Assembly (NCBI RefSeq): GCF_001427105.1
Contig: NZ_LMGI01000002.1
Span: forward strand, 477,865 to 541,864
Source: Sphingopyxis sp. Root154
GTDB lineage: Bacteria; Pseudomonadota; Alphaproteobacteria; Sphingomonadales; Sphingomonadaceae
DNA: 64,000 nucleotides
Direction: 5' to 3'
Shown: piece after piece, positions 29,541 through 37,541 of the stretch
How positions within the stretch are numbered: position 1 is the first letter of the stretch
Layout: the number at the start of each line of letters is the position of its first letter
Made by a program: the position numbers and the translations under genes
The notes under the pieces: model-generated
Database searches by the model: none
The model's input: only the letters and a program-made list of their open reading frames with translations
What the model was told of the DNA's origin: nothing

Positions 29541-30502
29541 GACATCGCCTCCTTCATCGAATGGGCCGGAGCTGCGGTCCGGACTGCGCTGCGCAGCGTC
29601 GCCGAACGGGCGCGCGGGTTGCGCGCCTCTTCGGCCTTGCCCGGCCGCACCTTGCGCGCCGGGGTTTCGAAAGTTGCGGCCCGCGCCAGAGGGGTAGGCG
29701 CGGGCCGGTGACGCGAACCAGCAGCATCGCCACCGCTTCGTTCGCGCAGGAAGTTCTTCACAATGCGGTCCTCGGTGCTGTGGAAACTCACGACCGCGAG
29801 CCGGCCGCCGGGACGCAGCAGCCGTTCGGCGGCGTTGAGGCCGGCCATCAGTTCGTCGAGTTCGGAATTGATGTAGATGCGGATCGCCTGAAAGCTCTTC
29901 GTCGACGGATCCTTCGGCGCGCCGGGCGGATGGCGGAGCGCCTTGCGGATCACCGTCGCGAGTTCGCCGGTGCGGGTCAGCGGACGCGCAGCGACAATCG
30001 CGCGTGCCACGCGGCGCGACTGGCGCTCGTCGCCATAATGAAAGAGCACGTCGGCGATGACATGCTCGTCGGCACTGTTTAGCCAGTCGGCGGCGCTTTC
30101 GCCTTCCTGCGCCATGCGCATGTCGAGCGGGCCGTCCTTCTGGAACGAGAAGCCGCGCTCGCCCTGATCGAGCTGCATCGACGACACGCCGATATCGAAG
30201 GTGATGCCGTCGACCGCATCGATCCCGCGCTCGGCAAGCAGCCGGTCGATCTCGCCGAAGCGGCCGCGGATCAAGGTCAGCTTGCCGCCGGCTTCCTCCA
30301 CCAGCGCCTGCCCTCCGGCAATCGCATCGGGGTCGCGGTCGCACGCGATGACGTCGGCGCCCGCAGCGAGCATCGCGCGGGTGTAGCCGCCGGCACCGAA
30401 GGTCGCGTCGATATGGCGCTCGCCGGGAGCAATGGCGAGCGCGGCAAGGACTTCATCGCGGAGGACCGGATCGTGGCGCGGGTCGCGCGGGAGATCGGTC
30501 AT
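29534..30502 (-). CDS. rsmH: 16S rRNA (cytosine(1402)-N(4))-methyltransferase
   Basis: SAM-dependent methyltransferase (formerly MraW) modifying C1402 of 16S rRNA. It has 322 residues. Motifs are [85 protein letters not shown] and [21 protein letters not shown]. The start at 30502 overlaps the mraZ stop (ATGA). The longer frame to 30871 is out-of-frame mraZ sequence. Confidence 0.97.
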   Translation of the reverse strand: MTDLPRDPRHDPVLRDEVLAALAIAPGERHIDATFGAGGYTRAMLAAGADVIACDRDPDAIAGGQALVEEAGGKLTLIRGRFGEIDRLLAERGIDAVDGITFDIGVSSMQLDQGERGFSFQKDGPLDMRMAQEGESAADWLNSADEHVIADVLFHYGDERQSRRVARAIVAARPLTRTGELATVIRKALRHPPGAPKDPSTKSFQAIRIYINSELDELMAGLNAAERLLRPGGRLAVVSFHSTEDRIVKNFLRERSGGDAAGSRHRPAPTPLARAATFETPARKVRPGKAEEARNPRARSATLRSAVRTAAPAHSMKEAMSC

Positions 30503-30999
30503 TTTCGCCCCCTCCCCTTGGTCGCGTCCCATGACGCCGCGAGGCGCTGAAGCACCGGGTCGGCCTCGGCACATTCGGCGAGCGCCGGCAGCCACCAGAT
30601 TTCGAGGCGGCGACCCGAGCCCACAAAAGCTGTCGCGCCGGCATCGCCGACGCGGTCGCGGTGGATGAAGCTGGGAAGGAAGCGACCGCTGTCGTCGAGC
30701 GTATAAGGCTCGGTATAGCTGAACCGCTTCTTGAACTCGGCATCTTCGTCGAAGTCGAGGTTGCGCAGCCGCGCGGTCTCGCGGTCGCGTTCGATCTCGC
30801 CGTTCAGCCGGTCGTACTGATCCTGGCCATAGGCGACGAGGCAAGGCAGCTTTTCGTGGAAACCGACCCAAAGCACGCGCTGGCCGTCCGCAATGAGGGG
30901 CACATTGTTGCGGAACTGTGAGGGGACGGCGATGCGCCCCTTGCCATCGATCGCGGCGAAACTGGTGCCCGCATACTGGCCGGGCGTCACAATCGCCAT
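30499..30999 (-). CDS. mraZ: Transcriptional regulator MraZ
   Basis: AbrB-fold (SpoVT-like) DNA-binding protein, first gene of the dcw cluster and in other bacteria a repressor of its own operon. It has 166 residues from the ATG at 30999, which has GGGGGCAGAG upstream; an ATG at 31032 would add 11 unconserved residues. The two MraZ repeats are visible: [20 protein letters not shown] and [20 protein letters not shown], each with the DxxGR core. Its likely operator, an array of 10-bp-phased G-runs, lies about 125 bases upstream. Confidence 0.96.
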   Translation of the reverse strand: MAIVTPGQYAGTSFAAIDGKGRIAVPSQFRNNVPLIADGQRVLWVGFHEKLPCLVAYGQDQYDRLNGEIERDRETARLRNLDFDEDAEFKKRFSYTEPYTLDDSGRFLPSFIHRDRVGDAGATAFVGSGRRLEIWWLPALAECAEADPVLQRLAASWDATKGRGRK

Positions 31000-31047
31000 C
31001 GCTCTGCCCCCCGTATTCGCGCCACCGGGCAAAACTTCCCCGTCCCC

Positions 31048-31063
31048 GGAATCACGTGATTCC
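31048..31063. promoter_or_regulatory. 16-bp perfect palindrome with two GANTC sites upstream of mraZ
   Basis: GGAATCACGTGATTCC is a perfect palindrome 49 bases upstream of the mraZ start. It contains GAATC (31049-31053) and GATTC (31058-31062). Two more GANTC sites lie at 31099-31103 and 31157-31161, and a fifth at 31274-31278. GANTC is the site methylated by CcrM in alphaproteobacteria. The palindrome could also be bound by a dimeric regulator or form a leader hairpin. Function is inferred from position only. Confidence 0.6.
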
Positions 31064-31123
31064 AGCTAGTTCGGCACGGGTGGAGAATGCCCCTCTCCGA
31101 TTCCTGAGTATCAACTATAGATC

Positions 31124-31157
31124 GGGGTGGAAAGGGGTAATTTAGGGTGGAATAGGG
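31124..31157. promoter_or_regulatory. Candidate MraZ-box array, four G-runs at exact 10-bp spacing
   Basis: On the plus strand, runs of three or four G begin at 31124, 31134, 31144 and 31154 (the last two preceded by A), each within a decamer close to RGGGTRRAWT. Exact 10-bp phasing places every run on the same face of the helix. MraZ of E. coli and others binds TGGG-type direct repeats separated by 5 bases, which is the same period. The site lies in the only sizeable gap upstream of mraZ. Confidence 0.7.
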
Positions 31158-31248
31158 AATCTAACCCACATTTACCGCAAAATGCCCTCCGAATTGGGTA
31201 AATACCGGCCCCACGGCGCAAAGCGGCACCGCGAGACATGCTTCGATC

Positions 31249-31262
31249 GGGGTAAATTGGGG
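31249..31262. promoter_or_regulatory. Second pair of 10-bp-phased G-runs upstream of mraZ
   Basis: GGGG at 31249-31252 and again at 31259-31262, with TAAATT between, repeats the decamer pattern of the array at 31124-31157. A further single TGGGTAAAT occurs at 31195-31203. These may be auxiliary MraZ boxes. The pair ends 14 bases before the stop of the upstream membrane-protein gene. Confidence 0.45.
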
Positions 31263-31276
31263 CGGATACGCCCGAC

Positions 31277-32440
31277 TCAGGCGGTGCGGGCGCGAATCCA
31301 GAGCGGATGCAGCAAGCTGTTTCCGGCACCGCGCCACAGACGGGCCGAAAGCCATTCCATCGTATCGGCTTGGCGCAGATGATGTGCGCCCGGAACGAGC
31401 GGACGCCATAGCGGTGCAAAGAGCAGGTCGGCATCCCCGATGAGCCAGACCTCACCCTGCCCCATCCGGCATTGCGCAAGGCGGCGATCGGCATAGGCGC
31501 GGCACGCCGACGGCAGGCGATCGAGGCGTCCCGCACTGAACAGGCGCAGGCGCGCGCCATCGACATCGACCGGCAGCGGCTTGCCCTCCTGCGCGGGTAC
31601 GGCGCCCAAGGTCACGCCCCAATGGTCGAGCAGCGGCGTGAGCAGGCTCGTCACCGGTGCGTTGCGCGGATCGCCGAGCGGATGGCGCGCGGGCCAGCCC
31701 GACAGCGCATCGGCGAGTATGACCGCGCGCCCGCCGCCCCGCACGAACGCGTCGATCGCGACCAGTTCCTGCGGCGCGAGCGCACGCGGGTGTGCGAGCA
31801 ACAGCGCCCCGCCCGGCGGCGGCACATGATCGGCGATGCTGTCGACCAGCGACACCGGACCGGCCGTCGTCAGCCGCGCGAGCCCCGGATCGTCATTCGT
31901 CCCTTCGGCGATCATCGCCGCGATGCCCTGGCTTGCCGACCAACGCAGCGGCAGGCCGGTGAGCATGGTGACGGCGGGCGCGTCCGCCGAAGCCGATGCG
32001 GGCCGATAGAGGACCCCGAGCAGCGCGTGCACCGCCCCGAACCAGCCGATCACGAGCAGAAATCCGGCGAGCCACGGCAGCAATTTAAACCGGCTGCGCC
32101 ATTGGATGAGCCGGTCCGCGAGCCAAGCCGCGACGCCCCCCGCAAGGATCGCCAGGAGAAGCTGCAACCACGCCGCCGATCCGGCGAGCATGATGCCGAG
32201 CGAGGCCTGTATTATCGCGACAAGCGCGAGGGTGAGGAGGCAGGCGCGCCGCCGCGCTGCGACGGACTGACCGCGCTGCCACCAGGCCAAAAGCAGCATC
32301 GGTGGCGCGAGCAACGGGATCGCGAGCGCGGGATCGATGCGGCCAAGCAGCGCCTGTCCACCCGCGACCCACGCCAGCGCAACGATCGTGGCGGCAATTA
32401 TGAAAGCGCGCAGCATGGGCCGGCGCGACGCCGCCGTCAC
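31277..32440 (-). CDS. Polytopic membrane protein with GldG-like periplasmic domain
   Basis: A 387-residue protein of unknown role. The N-terminal half carries about five hydrophobic segments (FIIAATIVALAWVAGGQALL, ALAIPLLAPPMLLLAWW, LLTLALVAIIQASLGIMLAG, LLLAILAGGVAAWLA, LLPWLAGFLLVIGWFGAVHALLG). The soluble half has VTMLTGLPLRW, GGALLLAHPRALAPQELVAIDAFVRGGGRAVILADALSGWPARHPLGDPRNAPVTSLLTPLLDHWGV and GQGEVWLIGDADLLF. This resembles the class-I-amidotransferase-like domain of GldG/DUF4350 and ABC-type gliding-motility auxiliary proteins. It starts with GTG overlapping the previous stop (GTGA). Position just upstream of mraZ suggests but does not prove an envelope role. Confidence 0.7.
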   Translation of the reverse strand: MTAASRRPMLRAFIIAATIVALAWVAGGQALLGRIDPALAIPLLAPPMLLLAWWQRGQSVAARRRACLLTLALVAIIQASLGIMLAGSAAWLQLLLAILAGGVAAWLADRLIQWRSRFKLLPWLAGFLLVIGWFGAVHALLGVLYRPASASADAPAVTMLTGLPLRWSASQGIAAMIAEGTNDDPGLARLTTAGPVSLVDSIADHVPPPGGALLLAHPRALAPQELVAIDAFVRGGGRAVILADALSGWPARHPLGDPRNAPVTSLLTPLLDHWGVTLGAVPAQEGKPLPVDVDGARLRLFSAGRLDRLPSACRAYADRRLAQCRMGQGEVWLIGDADLLFAPLWRPLVPGAHHLRQADTMEWLSARLWRGAGNSLLHPLWIRARTA

Positions 32441-32835
32441 TGGTTCGACTGGCGCGCGCGCTGGAGTGCAGGATCGGGCTCAAGGTCGGGCACGGTCGAC
32501 GATGGTGGTGTCGCCTGCGGCACCTTTACCGGGGTCGCGGCATTTTCATCCTTCGACGAGGGCGACACCGCCTGGACGCCCAATTCCTCGAGCGGCGCGC
32601 CGCTGGTTTTCTCTTCCTCTCCCGGCATCTTGACTTCGGCGGCAGCCGTCGTGTCTCCGGCCGCGCTTTGCCGGGCGCGATCGCCGATCAACCCGGCCAT
32701 GCCGACGAGCAGCAACACCGTGAGCACCCCGGCGATGCCGATCTGCAAGCGGCGCATCGTGTCGTTGACGGGAGCGGTGGCGGGTGGTGATGGCGCCTCT
32801 TTGGGCGACGAGGGGATTTCGATCCGCACGCTCAT
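32437..32835 (-). CDS. Small bitopic membrane protein, function unknown
   Basis: A 132-residue protein from the ATG at 32835, which overlaps the cysteine synthase stop (ATGA). It has a short cytoplasmic N-terminus (MSVRIEIPSSPKEAPSPP), one membrane helix (LQIGIAGVLTVLLLVGMAGLIG, about residues 30-51), and a Pro/Ser/Glu-rich, probably disordered periplasmic tail. No family is recognised. It is translationally coupled on both sides, to cysteine synthase before it and the GldG-like membrane protein after it. Confidence 0.75.
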   Translation of the reverse strand: MSVRIEIPSSPKEAPSPPATAPVNDTMRRLQIGIAGVLTVLLLVGMAGLIGDRARQSAAGDTTAAAEVKMPGEEEKTSGAPLEELGVQAVSPSSKDENAATPVKVPQATPPSSTVPDLEPDPALQRARQSNQ

Positions 32836-33827
32836 GCCACCGCCTCCCTTGGCGTCTCCAGTCCTTTGCTCGCCAGCCATTCGGGGTTGTAGAGCGTCGA
32901 GAGATAGCGAAATCCGCTGTCGCAGAGGATGGTTGCAATGCGCTTGCCCGGACCCAGCTGCCGCGCCAGCGCCATCGCGCCGGCGACGTTGATCCCCGAT
33001 GACAGGCCGAGGCATAGCCCCTCGTCATCCAGCAGTTGGCGGACCACCGCGAGCCCCTCGGAATCGGAAATGCGGAACTGGGTGTCGATCGGCGCGCCGT
33101 CGAGATTGGCGGTGATGCGATTCTGACCGATCCCCTCGGCGACGCTATTGCCTTCGGCGCGCAGCTCGCCGCACTGATAGTAATTATAAAGCCCCGCGCC
33201 GTGCGGATCGGTGAGCGCGATGACGATGTCGGCATTGTGCGCCTTCAGGCCGAGTCCGGTTCCCGCGATCGTACCGCCGGTCCCCGCGGCGCAGGTAAAG
33301 CCATCGATGCGGCCGCCCATCTGCTCCCAAATCTCTTCGGCGGTGCCGAAGATATGCGATTTGCGGTTGGCGATATTGTCGAACTGGTTCGCCCAGATCG
33401 CGTTGTCGGTTTCTTCGGCGATGCGGCGCGAGGTGTGGACAAAATGGCCGGGGTTGGCGAACGGCGCGGGCGGAACGAGCACCAGCTCGGCACCCAGGGC
33501 GCGGATCGTCGCCATTTTCTCGGCGCTCTGATTGTCGGGCATCACGATGATCGTCTTGTAGCCGAGCGCATTGCCGACGAGCGCAAGTCCGATACCGGTA
33601 TTGCCAGCGGTCCCCTCGACGATCGTCCCGCCCGGGCGCAGGCTGCCGTTCGCTTCGGCATCGCGGACGATATAGAGCGCGGCGCGGTCCTTCACCGATC
33701 CGCCGGGGTTGGCATATTCGCACTTGCCCCATATTTCGCAGCCGGTGGCTTCGCTCGGCCCCTTGAGCAGCACCAGCGGGGTGTTGCCGATGAGGTCGAG
33801 GCTGTTTGCAGCAATAGTCATGCGCAT
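32832..33827 (-). CDS. Cysteine synthase A-like PLP enzyme
   Basis: A fold-type II PLP enzyme of the O-acetylserine sulfhydrylase family, expected to make cysteine from O-acetylserine and sulfide. It has 331 residues. The PLP lysine is in NPGGSVKDRAA (Lys46), and IVEGTAGNTGIGLALVG, TGGTIAGTGLGLK (phosphate loop) and SSGINVAGAMALARQLG are conserved. The loop TDPHGAGLYNYYQCGEL resembles a subgroup described as cysteine synthase A but distinct from the classic CysK; a related beta-family activity cannot be excluded. It is divergent from the His-rich TonB receptor across 187 bases. Confidence 0.88.
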   Translation of the reverse strand: MRMTIAANSLDLIGNTPLVLLKGPSEATGCEIWGKCEYANPGGSVKDRAALYIVRDAEANGSLRPGGTIVEGTAGNTGIGLALVGNALGYKTIIVMPDNQSAEKMATIRALGAELVLVPPAPFANPGHFVHTSRRIAEETDNAIWANQFDNIANRKSHIFGTAEEIWEQMGGRIDGFTCAAGTGGTIAGTGLGLKAHNADIVIALTDPHGAGLYNYYQCGELRAEGNSVAEGIGQNRITANLDGAPIDTQFRISDSEGLAVVRQLLDDEGLCLGLSSGINVAGAMALARQLGPGKRIATILCDSGFRYLSTLYNPEWLASKGLETPREAVA

Positions 33828-33954
33828 GATCTAGGGCGCCGCCCGCAGCCCCGCAAGACAGCTTCGCTTGCCCTGTCAATGTTCGACCTTTGTCGACCAA
33901 CGGCCATCGAAGTCCGACGAACGACAGCCAAGGGTTACGTCAAGGGTTGCGATT

Positions 33955-33972
33955 GTAACAGTATATCATTAC
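33955..33972. promoter_or_regulatory. Candidate Zur operator upstream of TonB receptor
   Basis: GTAACAGTATATCATTAC is an imperfect 18-bp palindrome with GTAA/TTAC ends, 43 bases before the receptor start. From memory the alphaproteobacterial Zur consensus is close to GTAATGTTATAACATTAC; 14 of 18 positions agree. It overlaps a possible -10 element (TATATC, 33962-33967), a position suited to repression when zinc is plentiful. Confidence 0.55.
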
Positions 33973-34014
33973 TGGAGCGCCGACAGGTCGCCATAACAAC
34001 AGGACTCTCCCCTC

Positions 34015-36141
34015 ATGCGTTTGCTTTGCTCCGCCGGTTTTACCTTTGCCTTATTCCTCGCCGCCCCCGCCTTTGCGCAGGACCGCGCCGCCGCGGGCAG
34101 CGATGACGATGTGCACACCGGCGAGCCGATCGTCGTCACTGCACCCTATGTCCGCAGCCTCGACATCCTCGGCAACGTGTCGGTGCTCGAAGGCGACGAG
34201 CTGGCGCGCGACATTCGCGGGCAGATCGGCGACACACTCACACGGCAACCGGGCGTGTCGGCGACGAGCTTCTCGCCGGGCGCCTCGCGTCCCGTCCTCC
34301 GTGGCTTTTCGGGCGAACGTGTGCGCGTGCTGACCGACGGCATCGGGTCGATCGACGCATCGAATACCTCCGCCGACCATGCAGTGACGATCGACCCGCT
34401 GACCGTCGAGCGCATCGAAATCCTGCGCGGCCCCGCAGTGCTGCTGTTCGGCAGCCAGGCGATCGGCGGCGCGGTGAACATGTTCGACCGCCGCATCCCG
34501 CGCAAAGTGCCCGCCGATCATGTCCATATCGACGCGATCGGCGGCTATGCGACCGCGGCGAACGACCGCAACATCGGCAGCTCGATCGACGTCGCGCTGA
34601 GCCCGCAGATCGTCGCGCATCTCGACGGCAGCTGGCGCAAGACGGGCGACACGCGCAGCGGCGGCTTCGTTTATGCTCCCGATATTCGCGGCGACCTGCT
34701 CCACCTCGCCGAACATGCGGTCGAGGACGGGCATCCCGACGAAGCGGCCGAACTGACCGCACAGGCGGGCAAGCGCGGCAAGATCGACAACACCCAAAGC
34801 GAGACATGGACCGCCGGCGGCGGCATCTCGCTGATCAACGACGGCGGGCAGCTCGGCATTTCGATCGGCTATTTCGACACCAATTATGGCGTGCCCGACC
34901 GGCCGAACACCGCGCATGACCATGGCGGCGAGGAAGAAGAAGGCGGCCATGAGCATGGCGAAGGCCCCGTCACGATCGGGATGAAGCAATGGCGCGCTGA
35001 CCTGCGCGGCGAGGTCGAGCTGGGCGACGGCTTCTTCGACAAGCTGCGCATCCGTGCGGGCTTTGCTGATTACAAGCACACCGAGTTCGAAGGCGACGAG
35101 GTCGGCACCGTCTTTACCAACCAGGGCGTCGAAGGCCGGATTGAGCTGGCGCAGAACGACCGCGGCGGCTGGCGCGGCGCGAGCGGCGTGCAGTACAGCC
35201 ACCGCGACTTCGACGCGGTCGGTGCCGAGGCGTTTGTGCCGCGTAACCTGACCGACCAGTTCGCGCTCTTTACGCTGCAGGAATATACGATGGGCTCGCT
35301 CGGCCTCGAAGCCGCGGCGCGCTATGAAAAGACCAATGTGCGCGCGCAGACGGTGGGCTTCGAGCGCAGCTTCGACGGCTTCTCGGGGGCGCTCGGTGCG
35401 ACCTACGACATATTCGACGGCGCGAAATTCGGCGTCTCGGTATCGCGCGCAGTCCGGGCACCGTCAGCCGAGGAACTGCTGTCGAACGGTCCGCACATCG
35501 CGACGCAGAGCTTCGAGCTCGGTGACCCGAACCTCAAGCGCGAATCGAACTGGGGCGCCGAAGCCTCGTTCAAGATCAAGACCGACGCCTTCAACCTCAG
35601 CCTGACCGGCTATTCGAACTGGTTCGACAATTTCATCTATTCGGCCGCGACCGGCGCGGAAGAGGATGAACTGCCCGTCTTCCAATATTTCCAGCGCGAC
35701 GCGCGCGTCTATGGCTTCGAAGCCGAGGCGAGCGCACGGCTGGCGCAGATCGGCGGGTTCAACATCGTCGGCGATGTGACCGCCGACATGACGCGCGCCA
35801 AGATCAAGAACGCCGGCCTCGACCGCAACGTGCCGCGCATTCCGGCGCTGCGGGTGCTGGGCGGACTCGAAGCGCAGGGCGAACGCATCGATGCGCGCGT
35901 CGAGGTCGAATGGACCGACGACCAGACGCGCGTCGCGCAGTTCGAGACGCCGACCGACGGCTTCACGTTGGTCAACGCCTCGATCAGCTGGCGCCCGCTT
36001 CCCGACACCAAGAATCTGACGCTGAGCCTTTCGGCGAACAATATCTTCGACGTCGAGGCGCGCCGTCATGCCAGCTTTACGAAGGATTATGTGCCACTGG
36101 CCGGACGCGATTTCCGGCTGACAGCCCGGGCGAGCTTCTAA
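34015..36141 (+). CDS. TonB-dependent receptor with His-rich loop, probable zinc importer (ZnuD-like)
   Basis: Outer-membrane TonB-dependent receptor of 708 residues. Signal peptide LCSAGFTFALFLAAPAFAQ (cleavage near residue 21), TonB-box-like EPIVVTAPYV, plug with LTRQPGVSATSFSPGASRPVLRGFSGERVRVLTDGIGSID and VERIEILRGPAVLLFGSQAIGGAVNMFD, then a 22-strand-type barrel ending in ...RDFRLTARASF with a terminal Phe. A loop at about 301-315 reads HDHGGEEEEGGHEHG, and a further His-containing loop occurs at 230-240. Such loops are known in ZnuD-type zinc receptors. The candidate Zur box upstream agrees. Copper or nickel is the alternative metal. AGGA lies about 10 bases before the ATG. Confidence 0.85.
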   Translation: MRLLCSAGFTFALFLAAPAFAQDRAAAGSDDDVHTGEPIVVTAPYVRSLDILGNVSVLEGDELARDIRGQIGDTLTRQPGVSATSFSPGASRPVLRGFSGERVRVLTDGIGSIDASNTSADHAVTIDPLTVERIEILRGPAVLLFGSQAIGGAVNMFDRRIPRKVPADHVHIDAIGGYATAANDRNIGSSIDVALSPQIVAHLDGSWRKTGDTRSGGFVYAPDIRGDLLHLAEHAVEDGHPDEAAELTAQAGKRGKIDNTQSETWTAGGGISLINDGGQLGISIGYFDTNYGVPDRPNTAHDHGGEEEEGGHEHGEGPVTIGMKQWRADLRGEVELGDGFFDKLRIRAGFADYKHTEFEGDEVGTVFTNQGVEGRIELAQNDRGGWRGASGVQYSHRDFDAVGAEAFVPRNLTDQFALFTLQEYTMGSLGLEAAARYEKTNVRAQTVGFERSFDGFSGALGATYDIFDGAKFGVSVSRAVRAPSAEELLSNGPHIATQSFELGDPNLKRESNWGAEASFKIKTDAFNLSLTGYSNWFDNFIYSAATGAEEDELPVFQYFQRDARVYGFEAEASARLAQIGGFNIVGDVTADMTRAKIKNAGLDRNVPRIPALRVLGGLEAQGERIDARVEVEWTDDQTRVAQFETPTDGFTLVNASISWRPLPDTKNLTLSLSANNIFDVEARRHASFTKDYVPLAGRDFRLTARASF

Positions 36142-36168
36142 CCCCTCTCTCCGCTCGTCCCGAGGGTC

Positions 36169-36189
36169 GGGTCCGGTTCAGCCGGATCC
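36169..36189. terminator. Possible hairpin terminator between convergent genes
   Basis: GGGTCCGG (36169-36176) and CCGGATCC (36182-36189) can pair with one G-T wobble around a short loop, in the 61-base gap between the TonB receptor and the convergent secreted protein gene. No clear T-run follows, so termination is only suggested by location. Confidence 0.35.
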
Positions 36190-36202
36190 GGCCCGTTCGG
36201 AT

Positions 36203-36742
36203 TCAGAAGGCGAGTCGCTTGCGCTTGTTCCAGTAGATCGAGGTCGCGGCGGCATAGGCGCCGACCTTTTCCCACGCCGCGCCGTCGACTTTTTCAATGT
36301 CGACACCGCTTTCGATATAGGCCTGAACGATCTTCATGATCTGATCCTCGGTCATGTCGCCCGACAGATCGGGGTTCGCGCCGCCGGGACCGAAATCGAG
36401 CGCCTTGTCGACGATCACACTCGCCAGTCCGAGTTTTGCGATGTCGCTCATCAGCCATTCGCGTGAAATGCGCGCGAGGCTGTAGTCGAAATAGATACTT
36501 TTTTGCTCGGCGGCGATGCCATGGCGCGTCACGCAATCGTCGGTGACCGCGCCAAGCTGTTTGAACAGGGCCTCACGCGATGCTTCGTCGCCGCCACCCG
36601 CCATCGCAGCGCCGATCGAATTCTTGGCGCCGATCGGAACCGACGTGACGACACAATCGAACTTCTCGCCCTCCTGTGCCCGGGCGGCGCCCGGCAGCAT
36701 CACCAGGGCAAGTGCAACGCCCGCCGTCAGACCCTTGTGCAT
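36203..36742 (-). CDS. Secreted protein of unknown function
   Basis: A 179-residue protein with a good signal peptide (MHKGLTAGVALALVMLPGAARAQ, cleavage about residue 23). The mature part contains two cysteines (FDCVVTS and TDDCVTRHG) that might form a disulfide, and ends in ATSIYWNKRKRLAF. Segments such as MTEDQIMKIVQAYIESGVDIEKVDGAAWEKVGAYAAA look helical. No domain is recognised. It follows fabG on the same strand after about 30 bases and could be cotranscribed with it. Confidence 0.7.
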   Translation of the reverse strand: MHKGLTAGVALALVMLPGAARAQEGEKFDCVVTSVPIGAKNSIGAAMAGGGDEASREALFKQLGAVTDDCVTRHGIAAEQKSIYFDYSLARISREWLMSDIAKLGLASVIVDKALDFGPGGANPDLSGDMTEDQIMKIVQAYIESGVDIEKVDGAAWEKVGAYAAATSIYWNKRKRLAF

Positions 36743-36775
36743 CGACGAATCCTTCCGCCCTTAAGGTGCGACCTG

Positions 36776-37516
36776 TCAGGACAGCATGGCCATCCCGCCG
36801 TTCACATGCAACGTTTGACCGGTGACATAGCCCGCTTCTTTTGACGCCAGATAAACGACGGCGGCGGCGATATCGTCGCCAGCACCCATCCGGCCGGCCG
36901 GAATGCGCTGGTTGAGTGCCTCTTTCTGCGCGTCAGGCAGGTCGTCGGTCATCGCGGTGGCGATAAAGCCCGGCGCGACGCAGTTCGCGGTGACGCCGCG
37001 GCTCGCGAGTTCCTGCGCCAGCGCCTTGGTCATGCCGGTCACGCCCGCCTTTGACGCGGCATAATTGGCCTGCCCGGGGTTGCCCGTCGCGCCGACGACG
37101 CTGGTTATCGAGATGATGCGGCCGAAACGCGCCTTCATCATCGGCTTTGCGGCCGCGCGCGCGAGGCGGAAATTGGCCTCGAGGTTGATGCGGATGACGT
37201 CCATCCACTCCTCGTCCTTCATCCGCATGATCAGATTGTCGCGCGTCACCCCGGCATTGTTGACGAGGATATCGATTTGGCCGAGCGCTTCGACCGCCGA
37301 CGGCACGAGCGCGTCGACCGCGGCCGCGTTGCCGAGGTTGCACGGCAGCGCGACATGATCGCCGCCGAGCGTATCGCGAAAGGCGTTCAGCTTGTCGGCG
37401 TTGGAGCCCGACACCGCGAGCCGCGCGCCCTGCGCCGCGAGCGCCTGCGCGATGGCCGAGCCGATGCCGCCCGAGGCGCCGGTGACGAGGGCGGTCATGC
37501 CGGTGAGATCGAACAT
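36776..37516 (-). CDS. fabG: 3-oxoacyl-[acyl-carrier-protein] reductase
   Basis: NADPH-dependent beta-ketoacyl-ACP reductase of type II fatty acid synthesis. It has 246 residues from the ATG at 37516, with AGGAGAA 5 bases upstream; the longer frame to 37573 lacks support. The SDR motifs are TALVTGASGGIGSAIA, ILVNNAGVTRDNLIMRMKDEEWMDVI, SITSVVGATGNPGQANYAASKAGV (catalytic Ser, Tyr, Lys) and NCVAPGFIATAMTDDLPDAQKEAL. It ends in the typical GQTLHVNGGMAML. It follows fabD by 25 bases. acpP and fabF, frequent neighbours, are absent here. Confidence 0.97.
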   Translation of the reverse strand: MFDLTGMTALVTGASGGIGSAIAQALAAQGARLAVSGSNADKLNAFRDTLGGDHVALPCNLGNAAAVDALVPSAVEALGQIDILVNNAGVTRDNLIMRMKDEEWMDVIRINLEANFRLARAAAKPMMKARFGRIISITSVVGATGNPGQANYAASKAGVTGMTKALAQELASRGVTANCVAPGFIATAMTDDLPDAQKEALNQRIPAGRMGAGDDIAAAVVYLASKEAGYVTGQTLHVNGGMAMLS

Positions 37517-37541
37517 CTGAATTTCTCCTGAAATCTTTTGA

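Noticed and set aside
31111-31566. A minus-strand frame across the mraZ promoter region
   Set aside because: It covers the MraZ-box array and the end of the GldG-like gene in another frame and has an unlike, Arg/Ala-rich composition.
36743-36775. Looked for acpP or fabF next to fabD-fabG
   Set aside because: Only about 30 bases separate fabG from the secreted-protein gene; no acyl carrier protein is encoded there.
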